DNA of 64,000 nucleotides, from the NCBI GenBank assembly GCA_029259775.1, contig JAJDEN010000041.1, positions 124,001-188,000 of the forward strand. The letters run 5' to 3'. This document shows positions 1 to 8,998 of the stretch, in pieces. The translations under genes and the position numbers were made by a program. The stretch comes from Planctomycetota bacterium. GTDB lineage: Bacteria; Planctomycetota; PLA2; JAEUHO01. A model generated the notes under the pieces. That model worked only from the letters and a program-made list of their open reading frames with translations. It was not told the origin of the DNA and made no database searches. The stretch's first letter is position 1. The number at the start of each line of letters is the position of its first letter.

Positions 1-960
1 CGCGCGAAGCAGGTCTACCAATCCGTGCAGCAGCGCGGCGTGATCGATCCCGGCGAGATGACCAATCTCCCGACCGCCCTGCGCGAACGCATGGCGGCCA
101 CGATCCGTCCTGCAACCCAACTCGTCGAGACGCAGGCGTCGGAGGACGGCACGACAAAGTTCCTCTTCCAACTGGCCGACGGCAAGCGCATCGAGTCGGT
201 GCTGATCCCGGAGGCGGGCCGCAACACGGTCTGCGTATCGAGCCAGGTCGGCTGCCCGATTGCCTGCGTGTTCTGCGCGTCGGGGGTCGCGGGCCTGATC
301 CGCAACCTGACCGTCGCCGAGATCGCGGAGCAGGTGCTGCACGTACGCGCCCACCTGGGCGAGCGCCCGAGCCACATCGTCATGATGGGCATGGGCGAGC
401 CGCTGCTGAACATCGACAACGTGATCGCAGCGATCCGTCTGTGGATGGACCGCGATGGCCTCGGCTTCTCGCCACGGCGCATCACCGTCTCCACGGCCGG
501 CACGCCGTCCAAGGTCGATCGCCTCGCGGAGAGCGAGCTCGGCGTGAACCTGGCGATCTCGCTGCACGCCTCGGACGACGAGACGCGCGGACGGCTCGTG
601 CCGGGCAGCCCGAGCGGGCGCACGCGCGGGCTGATCGATGCCGGCGCACGCTACGCCCGCTCCACGCGGCGCGACGTCACGGTCGAGTACGTCCTGATCG
701 CCGGCGAGAACGACGCCCCCCACCATGCGGACTCGCTCGCCTCCCTTACGGCTGGCCGCCACATCCACGTCAATCTCATCCCCCTGAACCCCGTGACGCA
801 CCGGCCCGACCTGAAGGCTCCGTCGGGCATCGCGGCGACGGGCTTCGCGAATCGCCTGCGCGACTACGGCGTCTCGGTCACCTTGCGGACGCAGCGCGGC
901 GAGGACATCGCCGCAGCGTGTGGCCAGTTGGCGCTCGAGCGCTCGCTCTCCGAGGAGTAG
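1..960 (+). CDS. rlmN: 23S rRNA (adenine2503-C2)-methyltransferase RlmN, 5' partial
   Basis: This radical-SAM enzyme methylates C2 of A2503 in 23S rRNA and A37 in some tRNAs. The reading frame is open to the left edge, so the N-terminus lies outside the window; the GTG at 25 is internal, because the residues before it (RAKQVYQ) match the usual RlmN N-terminal region, followed by a typical MTNLP segment. The radical-SAM cysteines C-x3-C-x2-C are encoded at 253, 265 and 274. A GMGEPL segment follows, and the second catalytic cysteine near the C-terminus is encoded at 919, just after the TLRTQRGEDI motif. The 319 residues visible are most of a family that usually has about 350-390. Cfr, the resistance paralogue, is the alternative, but the N-terminal motif and housekeeping neighbours favour RlmN. 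Confidence 0.93.
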   Translation, partial: RAKQVYQSVQQRGVIDPGEMTNLPTALRERMAATIRPATQLVETQASEDGTTKFLFQLADGKRIESVLIPEAGRNTVCVSSQVGCPIACVFCASGVAGLIRNLTVAEIAEQVLHVRAHLGERPSHIVMMGMGEPLLNIDNVIAAIRLWMDRDGLGFSPRRITVSTAGTPSKVDRLAESELGVNLAISLHASDDETRGRLVPGSPSGRTRGLIDAGARYARSTRRDVTVEYVLIAGENDAPHHADSLASLTAGRHIHVNLIPLNPVTHRPDLKAPSGIAATGFANRLRDYGVSVTLRTQRGEDIAAACGQLALERSLSEE

Positions 961-1102
961 GCGCGTCCCACACGACCCGCGCTCGCCCCTCGTCAGCATG
1001 CGAGTAGGGGCGCCCCAAGCGGCGGGGCGCGAAAGCGTCCGCCGGGAAGGCGAGGCGCGTTGGCGTAGCCTCCGCGGTGACCAAGCGCCTCGGCCGCGCG
1101 AG

Positions 1103-1108
1103 TACACT
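1103..1108 (+). promoter_or_regulatory. candidate -10 element (TACACT) for the Uma2 gene
   Basis: TACACT stands two bases before the ATG at 1111, so a transcript from it would begin at or inside the first codons and might be leaderless or use the second ATG at 1120. No convincing -35 box is visible. It belongs to the TANNNT pattern seen before many genes in this window. Confidence 0.3.
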
Positions 1109-1110
1109 GC

Positions 1111-1689
1111 ATGGACACGATGAGCGCGCTCTACACACGCCGGCAGTGGGACCTGCTCCCTGAGGGCTTCCCGGCCCAGCTCATCGAAGGCCGGCTCGTG
1201 CGCGAGCCTTCGCCGGCCTTCGGCCATCAGCGCATCGCGCTCGCTATCGCCCATGACCTCAAGCGGCTGGTCGGGCCTCGCCGCGTCGGCCTCGCGCCGG
1301 TCGACGTTCCTGTCGACGCGTTCAATGTCTTCCAGCCCGACGTCGTCGTGTGGCGAGCGCCTCTCGCGGACGACACGCCCTACGACGAAGCGGGCATCCC
1401 GCTCCTCGTCGTCGAGGTGCTCTCGCCCTCGACCGCCCGTCGCGATCGAGCCGTGAAGCGCGTCCGTCTGCTCGACGCCGGTGTGGACGAAGTCTGGCTC
1501 GTCGACCGTCAGGCGCGCACGATCGAGGTCTACGACCGCGACCGCTACCGCGATCAGCCCCGCCGGGTGGTGGCGCAACGTGGGTCGGATGAGCTGGCGT
1601 CGGAGAGGCTGGCGTCGGAGAGGCTGGCGCTGGCCTCGCGAGCCCTCGAGGGCTTCGAACTCTCACCCGCCCAGCTGTTCGGCGCGTAG
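1111..1689 (+). CDS. Uma2-family endonuclease (DUF820, PD-(D/E)XK fold)
   Basis: Uma2/DUF820 proteins have a restriction-endonuclease-like PD-(D/E)XK fold. They are abundant in cyanobacteria, planctomycetes and related genomes, usually as solitary copies of unknown role. The 192-residue protein shows the family signature: an N-terminal LIEGRLVREPSP segment, the FQPDVVVW strand with the active-site Asp, a VVEVLSPST strand with the Glu, then D-x2-x-K and the GVDEVWLVD strand. A second in-frame ATG at 1120 could be the true start. Near the 3' end a 15-base unit is directly duplicated (1594-1608 and 1609-1623), giving a LASER-LASER repeat in the protein. It stands alone between rlmN and gatC. The substrate cannot be told from sequence. 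Confidence 0.85.
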   Translation: MDTMSALYTRRQWDLLPEGFPAQLIEGRLVREPSPAFGHQRIALAIAHDLKRLVGPRRVGLAPVDVPVDAFNVFQPDVVVWRAPLADDTPYDEAGIPLLVVEVLSPSTARRDRAVKRVRLLDAGVDEVWLVDRQARTIEVYDRDRYRDQPRRVVAQRGSDELASERLASERLALASRALEGFELSPAQLFGA

Positions 1690-1807
1690 CGCCGGGGATA
1701 TGACGGTTCGCCGCGAGGGCGAGGCGAGGAGGATGCTGCGGGGCTGCCACCTATCGCCATCCACCCGCACGGCGGTTAGCTTCTCTCACGACCGGAGGAG
1801 TGGCCCC

Positions 1808-2161
1808 GTGGACATCGACGAAGACCTGGTACGCAACGTCGCGCAACTCGCCCGCCTGGAGCTGACCGACGACGAAGTGCACGCCATCGCGCCGCAGCTC
1901 GCGCGCATCTTCGCGCACGTGGACAAGCTCCAAGCCGTGGACGTCGGCTCCCACGACCCGGCGACGCAAGCCCCCATCGACCTCGATGGCCTGCGCGACG
2001 ACACCGTCGGCGAGACGCTGGACCCGCGCGCGATTCTCCGCAACGCCCCCGCGCACGACGGGGCCTTCCTCGTCGTGCCGCGCTTCTTCGACGGGGACGA
2101 GCCGTCCGCGGAGAGCAGCGCCCCCCAAGGCAGCGCCTCCGAAGGCAACGCCTCGTCATGA
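1808..2161 (+). CDS. gatC: Asp-tRNA(Asn)/Glu-tRNA(Gln) amidotransferase subunit C
   Basis: GatC is the small subunit that clamps GatA and GatB together in the amidotransferase that converts mischarged Glu-tRNA(Gln) and Asp-tRNA(Asn). The GTG start at 1808 is preceded by GGAGGAG at a good distance and gives 117 residues, slightly longer than the usual 95-100 because of a low-complexity Ser/Gly/Ala tail. The family pattern V-x-x-V-A-x-L-A-R-L-x-L is at residues 8-19 and an RxDxV-like segment (LRDDTVGETL) lies in the second half. The stop overlaps the gatA start by four bases (ATGA), so translation is probably coupled. The longer upstream open frame in this phase has no support. Confidence 0.93.
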   Translation: MDIDEDLVRNVAQLARLELTDDEVHAIAPQLARIFAHVDKLQAVDVGSHDPATQAPIDLDGLRDDTVGETLDPRAILRNAPAHDGAFLVVPRFFDGDEPSAESSAPQGSASEGNASS

Positions 2162-3650
2162 AGGGCTTCGACAATCCCCTCGACCTGCCGGTAGCAACGA
2201 TGGCCGCGCGCGTACGCGACGCGGACGATCCGCTCACGGCGAGCGAGCTCGTCGAGACGTCGCTGCTGCGGATCGAGGCGCTCGACCCGGCCATCCACGC
2301 CTTCCTCTGCACGACACCCGACCTGGCGCGAGCACAAGCCGAGGCCGTCGACACGGCCGTGGCCGAGGGACGCGATCCCGGTCCGCTCGCCGGCGTACCC
2401 CTCGCCGTGAAGGACAACATCGCCGTGCCCGGCGTGCCGCTCACGTGCGCGTCGAAGATCCTCGGCGGCTACGTACCGCCCACCTGGGCGACGAGCGTGA
2501 AGCGCGCGGTCGACGCGGGCGCCTGCATCGTAGGCAAGACCAACCTCGACGAGTTCGCCATGGGCTCCTCGACGGAGAACTCGGCGTTCGGCGCCACACG
2601 CAACCCCTTCGACACGAGCCGGGTGCCCGGCGGCTCCTCGGGCGGCAGTGCGGCGGCGGTCGCCGCCGGCATGGCCCCGCTGGCGCTGGGCAGCGACACC
2701 GGCGGCTCGATCCGGCAGCCCGCTGCCTTGTGCGGCATCGTCGGCCTCAAGCCGACCTACGGCCGCGTCTCGCGCAACGGCCTCGTGGCCTTCGCGTCGA
2801 GCCTCGATCAGGTCGGCCCGATGGCCCGCAGCGCCGCCGACGCACGAGCGCTGCTCGAGGCGATCGAAGGCACGGATGCGGCCGACGCAACGACCCGCAG
2901 GATGAGCGAGGTCGCGCGCGGTCCTCAGACGGGGCTGGACGGCCTGCGCGTCGGCTGGGCGCGCGAGTTCGACGTCCGCGACGTACCGGGCGGCGCTCCG
3001 ACGCAGGACGTCGTCGACGGCGTGCGGACGCTGCTCGAGGACGGCGGCGCCACGTCGGTCGATCTCTCGCTCCCGCTGGTCGAGGCGTCGATCCCCGTCT
3101 ACTACATCGTGGCGCCGGCCGAGGCCTCCTCGAACCTCGCGCGCTACGACGGCGTCCGCTACGGCCAGCGCACGGCCGACGCCGAGACCCTGCAGCAGCT
3201 CTACGCCCGCACGCGGGACGAGGGCTTCGGCGAGGAGGTCAAGCGCCGCATCCTGATCGGCACGTTCGCGCTGAGCTCGGGCTACGCCGACGCGTACTAC
3301 AAGCGCGCCATGGCCGCGCGCGGCGCGCTCCGCGTGGCCTTTCAAGAAGCCTTCGAGACGTGCGACGTCATCCTCTCGGCGACGACGCCCACCCCGGCGT
3401 TCGCCATCGGTGAGAAGGCGGGCGATCCGCTCGCGATGTACCTCTGCGACGTGCTGACGGTGGCTGCGAACCTCGCCGGCATCCCCGCCGTGTCCATTCC
3501 CTGCGGGCGCTCCGCCGAGGGGCTCCCCGTCGGCCTGCAGCTCTGGGGCCCTGCCGGAAGCGAGGGTCGTCTGCTCGACATCGCCGAAGATCTCGCGGAC
3601 GCCACAGGCCATCGCTACTTGGCCCCCAGCCTCGAGACGGGACGTACGGC

Positions 3651-3654
<4 letters not shown>
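2158..3654 (+). CDS. gatA: Asp-tRNA(Asn)/Glu-tRNA(Gln) amidotransferase subunit A
   Basis: GatA is the amidase subunit: it hydrolyses glutamine (or asparagine) and passes ammonia to GatB. The 498-residue protein carries the full amidase signature. The Ser-cisSer-Lys triad is readable as Lys85 (in AVKDN), Ser160 (in GGSSGGS) and Ser184 (in SDTGGSIRQPA). The spacing of 75 and 24 residues is what I recall for characterised GatA proteins (79/154/178). It overlaps gatC and gatB by four bases at each end, so the three genes form one operon. Length and motifs are complete, with no sign of damage. Confidence 0.97.
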
Positions 3655-5123
<1,469 letters not shown>

Positions 5124-5230
5124 CGTCGGCGAGCGCTGCCCCATCGCAGTGGAATCGCGGTTACCGGACCGAAGGCGCAGAAACCGGCGAAAGGCGAGCG
5201 GGTAGAACCCAGGGGCAGGGTCGGGCGTCC

Positions 5231-5236
5231 TATCCT
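5231..5236 (+). promoter_or_regulatory. candidate -10 element (TATCCT) before the HEAT-repeat gene
   Basis: TATCCT lies 25 bases before the ATG at 5262, with GGGAGAG as a plausible ribosome site in between. No -35 box is recognisable at 16-18 bases upstream. It is one of the repeated TANNNT elements in the window. Confidence 0.35.
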
Positions 5237-5261
5237 GGGAGTCCAGCCCCGGGAGAGCCGC

Positions 5262-6878
5262 ATGCGATTGATCACCCACCGTGCCACCGCAACCCTTGCG
5301 TGTGTCAGCCTCGTCTTCGTCATGAGCCAGTTCGTCATGACCCAGGGCCTCGCGCTCGCCAAGGAGGCGCCCTCCAAGAACGCCGGCGGGAAGGTGGCCG
5401 ACGAGAAGGCCATGCCGGGCGACACGATCACGTGGACGAACGACGTGGAGAAGGCCTTCGCGAAGGGCGCGAAGGCGCGCAAGCCGATCATGATCTGCAT
5501 CAACTCGCAGCGTGTGGACGGCGGACGTGAAGAGCCGGCGGCGAAGGGCCTGCGCGAGGTCGTCTACAAGGACCTGCGCGTCGTCGGCAAGTCGCGCAAG
5601 TTCATCTGTGTCTTCCTCACGTCGGCGGGCTCGTCCGGTGACTACGGCGAGCTGCGCGCGCGCTTCGGCATCGACGGTCTGATCGTGTCGCCGCAACACA
5701 TCTTCGCGCACCCCGATCACAAGTCCGGGCAGACGCCGCTCGCGCGCAAGCAGTACTGGCCCTACGGCAAGGGCAAGGACGCCGTGAAGGCGCTGCTCGA
5801 CATGATGGACACCGCGCTGGCCGACTTCGCCAAGGTCGAGGGCAGCCCGGTGACGCCGGATACGCCGGAGGCACCCGCCGACGAGCCAGACGCGCCCGCC
5901 GCACCGGACGGCGACGATGCGCGCAGCAAGTGGATCGCCAAGCTCATTGCGATCACCGAGAACGGCGCGTCGGCGCAGCGCGAGGAAGCCGTCCGCTCGC
6001 TCGTCAACAACGACAAGGAGGCCGACTGCCTCACGCCGTTGCTCGCCAAGATGACGACGCTCGTCGCGGAGAAGAAGCTCCCCGAGGCGACGACCATCGT
6101 GCGGGGCCTGGGTGTCCCGCTGAGCGACAAGCCCGAGATGGCCAAGGCCGCGGAGGCGCTGCACGACCTGCTCAAGCACAAGAACGAAGAACTGCGCGCC
6201 AACACGGCGGTCACGCTCGAGTACATCGGCTGCAAGGAGAGCGTGAAGCCGCTCACCGCCCGCGCCGGCCGCGAGAAGGTCGAAGCGATCGCCAACCACC
6301 TCTACCGCGCGCTCGGACGTTGCGGCGCAGGTGACGCGAAAGTGCGCGCCCTGCTCTTGAAGAAGACGAAGGGCGCCAAGAGCGAGTGGGCGACGTACGG
6401 CCCGATCGTCGGCATCTCCTACTTCGCGAAGGATGCCAAGGCGGCCCGGGGCGTGGAGAAGCAGCTCAAGGCCATCGGCCCGCCCGGCGGTGGCCGGCGC
6501 GGCGGCGGCCGCGGCACGATGAAGCGCGCGATGCTCGCCTGGGCGCTCGGCCAGATCGGCGACCCCAAGAGCGCCACCTTCATGCGCGAGAAGCTCCTCA
6601 AGCCGCTTGAGAACACGCAGTCCTGGTGGAAGGGCGCCGTGATGAGCTACTACGAAGACGTCGCGCGCATGTGCGAGGGCGACGAAGAGGTCAAGGGCGC
6701 GGTCGACGACGGCGTCAAGGGCACCCTGGGCTTCGTCGGCGGCACGGACGAGGTCCACACCGACGCGCGCAAGGGGCGCGACAAGTCCAAGTTCGAGCCC
6801 AAGGCCGACTTCGAGGTCGGGCGCCGTGATTTTGGCGGCCGCGGTCGGGATCGCGGCGGCAAGGGCGACGGCAAGTAG
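5262..6878 (+). CDS. exported protein with thioredoxin-like region and HEAT-like repeats
   Basis: I do not recognise a named family over the full 538 residues. Residues 1-33 look like a signal peptide (hydrophobic stretch, cleavage near LALAKE). About residues 45-190 resemble a thioredoxin-like fold of the kind seen in secreted planctomycete proteins (a KPIMICIN strand, later a 'VSPQHIFAHPD' segment), but there is no CxxC pair where the active site would be. A Pro/Ala/Asp-rich linker follows near residue 200. Then come alpha-helical HEAT-like repeats (about 220-420), including ELRANTAVTLEYIG. The C-terminus is rich in Gly, Arg and Asp. It stands alone, with its own candidate promoter, and is followed by a GC hairpin. 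Role unknown; a scaffold or binding protein outside the cytoplasm is the most I would infer. Confidence 0.75.
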   Translation: MRLITHRATATLACVSLVFVMSQFVMTQGLALAKEAPSKNAGGKVADEKAMPGDTITWTNDVEKAFAKGAKARKPIMICINSQRVDGGREEPAAKGLREVVYKDLRVVGKSRKFICVFLTSAGSSGDYGELRARFGIDGLIVSPQHIFAHPDHKSGQTPLARKQYWPYGKGKDAVKALLDMMDTALADFAKVEGSPVTPDTPEAPADEPDAPAAPDGDDARSKWIAKLIAITENGASAQREEAVRSLVNNDKEADCLTPLLAKMTTLVAEKKLPEATTIVRGLGVPLSDKPEMAKAAEALHDLLKHKNEELRANTAVTLEYIGCKESVKPLTARAGREKVEAIANHLYRALGRCGAGDAKVRALLLKKTKGAKSEWATYGPIVGISYFAKDAKAARGVEKQLKAIGPPGGGRRGGGRGTMKRAMLAWALGQIGDPKSATFMREKLLKPLENTQSWWKGAVMSYYEDVARMCEGDEEVKGAVDDGVKGTLGFVGGTDEVHTDARKGRDKSKFEPKADFEVGRRDFGGRGRDRGGKGDGK

Positions 6879-6890
6879 TCCCCCATCAAG

Positions 6891-6910
6891 GCGCCCCCTG
6901 CACGGGGCGC
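6891..6910 (+). terminator. GC-rich hairpin, possible terminator
   Basis: A perfect 7-base-pair stem (GCGCCCC / GGGGCGC) with a 6-base loop begins 13 bases after the stop codon of the HEAT-repeat gene. There is no T tract after it, so intrinsic termination would be weak; it may instead protect a 3' end. Confidence 0.4.
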
Positions 6911-6948
6911 GATCGGGGTAGCATGCCGCTCCGGAACCGGAGCCGTAC

Positions 6949-7554
6949 GTGCCTGCCGACATGCCTACCCCCGCCGCCCGACCGAACGGGAAGCACCTCG
7001 TCTGGATCGACCTCGAGATGACGGGGCTCGAGCCCGAGAACTGCTTCATCCTCGAGATCGCCACCTTGATCACGACGAGCAACCTGGAGCTGGTCGCCGA
7101 GGGCCCCTCGATCGTGGTCTACAACTCCGAGGCGCAGCTCGAGACCCTCTCGGACTGGAGCCGCGACACGTTCACGAGGTCGGGCCTCCTCGATCGCGTC
7201 CGGGCGTCGGAGGTCGGCTTGGCGGAAGCGGAACGCCAGACCTTGGCGTTCGTCGAGGCCCACTGCCCGAAGAACCGCGCGCCGCTGTGCGGCAACTCCA
7301 TCCACACGGATCGCGCCTTCCTGTATGCGCACATGCGCGAGCTCCACGACCACCTGCACTACCGCAACGTGGATGTCTCGAGCTTCAAGGAGGTCCTGCG
7401 CCGCTGGTACCCCAAGGCGTATGCCCCCCCGAAGAAGGCCGGGCTCCACGAGGCGCTGACCGACATCCGTGAGTCGATCGACGAGTTGCGCTACTACCGC
7501 GAGGCCTTTCTTCGGCCTGACGTGCGTGCTCCTGAGGGCAGCACGGAAGCCTGA
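6949..7554 (+). CDS. orn: oligoribonuclease
   Basis: Orn is a DEDDh-type 3'-5' exoribonuclease that degrades RNA dinucleotides such as pGpG to mononucleotides in the cytoplasm. The DEDDh residues are visible: D and E in IDLEMTGL, D in HTDRAFL, and H and D in the LHEALTDIRES block. HCPKNRAPLCGNSI is typical of the family. I chose the GTG at 6949 because GGAG lies 6 bases upstream; the in-frame ATG at 6961 has it 18 bases away. Either start leaves the catalytic core intact. It is a single gene with a candidate -10 (TAGCAT) at 6919-6924. At 201 residues it is slightly longer than the usual 180. Confidence 0.93.
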   Translation: MPADMPTPAARPNGKHLVWIDLEMTGLEPENCFILEIATLITTSNLELVAEGPSIVVYNSEAQLETLSDWSRDTFTRSGLLDRVRASEVGLAEAERQTLAFVEAHCPKNRAPLCGNSIHTDRAFLYAHMRELHDHLHYRNVDVSSFKEVLRRWYPKAYAPPKKAGLHEALTDIRESIDELRYYREAFLRPDVRAPEGSTEA

Positions 7555-7638
7555 TCCGCCCGACCCGCAGCTCCCAACCAATGGATCTCGCGGCGTGATC
7601 CTCCACCCCGGGGCCCCATCGGTCGACAAGGGTGGTGC

Positions 7639-8523
7639 ATGGAACCGACGCCCACCCGCACCGCGCAGCGCACGCGCTCATGCCAGGACTGCGGCTACCG
7701 CAACGTCTCCTGGGCGACGGCGTGCTCGATCTGTGGCACCGCCATGCGGGCCGGGGCCGCACCGGCGCGCATGTTCTACGCATCCGACCTCCCGGAGCCG
7801 ACGGGTGCCAACCCCGCGTTCGTGATGGGCCTGGGGGCCTTCTTCGCCCCCGCGCTGGCGATGCTGCCGATCCTGCAGTACGTGGGTTGGTTCCTCGCCT
7901 CGCTCGTCCACGAGATGGGTCACTGCATCGTGGCGTGGTTCTTCGGGGCGCCGGCGTACCCGGCGATCCGCATCGACGGCCACGCCGCGGCCATGCACAG
8001 CGAGCAGCGCGTCTTCATCGCTGTCGCCGTACTCCTCGGCCTGGTGTGGCTCACGTGGACGTTCCGAGCGCGGCCCATCCTGCGCGTCGTGTTGGGCCTC
8101 TCCGTCCTGCTCTATCCGCTCTTCGCCTTCACGCAAGCGCACGACGTCATTCACCTCCTCGCGGGGCACGGGGGCGAGCTCGCGTTCGCGGGTGTGTTCT
8201 TCTATCGCGCCCTCTCGGGTGGCTTCACCGAGTCGGTCCCCGAGCGGATCACCTACGCGTGCTGCGCGTGGTTCCTGATGGGCAAGAACGTGATCATGAA
8301 CTTCGGTCTCATGACCAGCGAAGCGTCCCGCGCGGCCTACGCCTCGAACGGCTCCTTCGGTCTGATGCAGGACTTCATCCGCGCGGCGGGCCAGCTGGGT
8401 TGCTCGCTCGCGGGCATTGGCGCGATCATGCTGTTGCTCTCGCTGATCACGCTCCCGATCGCCTGGTACGTGTGGTGGCGTCACGAGCGCGCGGACGCGT
8501 TGGACCTCGCCCTGGGTCGCTGA
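7639..8523 (+). CDS. membrane protein with N-terminal zinc ribbon and HExxH (M50-like) motif
   Basis: The 294-residue protein begins with a probable zinc ribbon (Cys15, Cys18, Cys29, Cys32). From about residue 60 it becomes a polytopic membrane protein with five or six hydrophobic segments. The first of these carries HEMGH (His91-Glu92-His95), the zinc-binding and catalytic motif of metallopeptidases, inside a membrane segment as in M50/M50B intramembrane proteases. A later HDVIHLLAGH segment could supply a further ligand. The NPDG motif typical of classic site-2 proteases is not seen. A cytoplasmic zinc ribbon joined to such a core suggests a regulated intramembrane protease, but substrate and activity are inference. 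It stands alone, with the repeat-filled gap downstream. Confidence 0.7.
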   Translation: MEPTPTRTAQRTRSCQDCGYRNVSWATACSICGTAMRAGAAPARMFYASDLPEPTGANPAFVMGLGAFFAPALAMLPILQYVGWFLASLVHEMGHCIVAWFFGAPAYPAIRIDGHAAAMHSEQRVFIAVAVLLGLVWLTWTFRARPILRVVLGLSVLLYPLFAFTQAHDVIHLLAGHGGELAFAGVFFYRALSGGFTESVPERITYACCAWFLMGKNVIMNFGLMTSEASRAAYASNGSFGLMQDFIRAAGQLGCSLAGIGAIMLLLSLITLPIAWYVWWRHERADALDLALGR

Positions 8524-8565
8524 TCGCCTCCACGGATGACTCGGCGCCACCGGTTCAAGAATCGA

Positions 8566-8765
8566 ACCGCAGAGGCCGCAGAGGAGAGGCGGCGCAAGAC
8601 GAAGCGAGGGCATGGACGTGCGTGCGGAGGAACGTCGAAGCGAAGCGGCGCAGCCGCGGAGGCAGTGACGTAGCGCGCGCGGGCATGCCCGAGCGGTGCG
8701 ACGTGCAGTTGCACGCGAGCCAAGGGGATCCCTCTGCGGCCTCTGGGCCTCTGCGCCTCTGCGGT
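8566..8765. repeat. inverted pair of CCTCTGCGG-type repeats in the 8524-8998 gap
   Basis: The gap from 8524 to 8998 holds no gene. Its left part contains ACCGCAGAGGCCGCAGAGG at 8566-8584, which reappears in opposite orientation as a run of CCTCTG-type units at 8731-8765. About 145 bases of unremarkable GC-rich sequence lie between. The two arms could pair. I recall such (CCTCTGNGN)n repeats as dispersed intergenic elements in many GC-rich environmental genomes; their function is unknown. Confidence 0.6.
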
Positions 8766-8913
8766 ACATCTTCTCTGGTCTTCGCGGGCGGCCAACCGCT
8801 CTGGCCAAGCCGTCGCTCAGGCCGCCCTCTGTGTCCTCTGTGCCTCTGTGGTTCATCTCTTCTGGTCTTCGTGGGCGGCCAACCGCTCCGGCCAAGCCGT
8901 CGCTCAGGCCGCC
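8731..8913. repeat. tandem direct repeat of about 90 bases
   Basis: Two units follow each other: 8731-8826 and 8826-8913. Each begins with a run of CCTCTG-type 9-mers, continues through a TCTGGTCTTCG segment and ends with an identical stretch finishing in GCTCAGGCCGCC. They differ at about ten positions. Bases 8820-8855 in the second unit recur exactly at 26981-27016. Confidence 0.75.
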
Positions 8914-8954
8914 CCTACGGCCCAGGGGGCTACGTGGGCAGACAGGAGCCTCGC

Positions 8955-8975
8955 GGGCGGATACATGATCCGCCC
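8955..8975. repeat. REP-like hairpin (GGGCGGAT / ATCCGCCC)
   Basis: A perfect 8-base-pair stem with an ACATG loop is followed by CCTAC, giving the GTAGGGGCGG...CCGCCC layout common in dispersed palindromic repeats. On the minus strand it lies 24 bases beyond the stop codon of the TPP II-like gene, so it may also act as a 3'-end structure; there is no T tract. Confidence 0.5.
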
Positions 8976-8998
8976 CTACCGATGGCCGATCGCGCGGC

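Noticed and set aside
1..960. Cfr-type antibiotic-resistance methyltransferase
   Set aside because: The N-terminal MTNLP segment and overall pattern fit housekeeping RlmN, and there are no mobile-element neighbours.
960..1110. Possible small gene or repeat between rlmN and the Uma2 gene
   Set aside because: Short open frames here are GC shadows; a GTAGGGGCG stretch resembles the REP-like family but has no matching palindromic arm.
8731..8913. Tandem CCTCTG units considered as a CRISPR array
   Set aside because: Units are 9-mers and a 90-base duplication without regular unique spacers, and there are no cas genes nearby.
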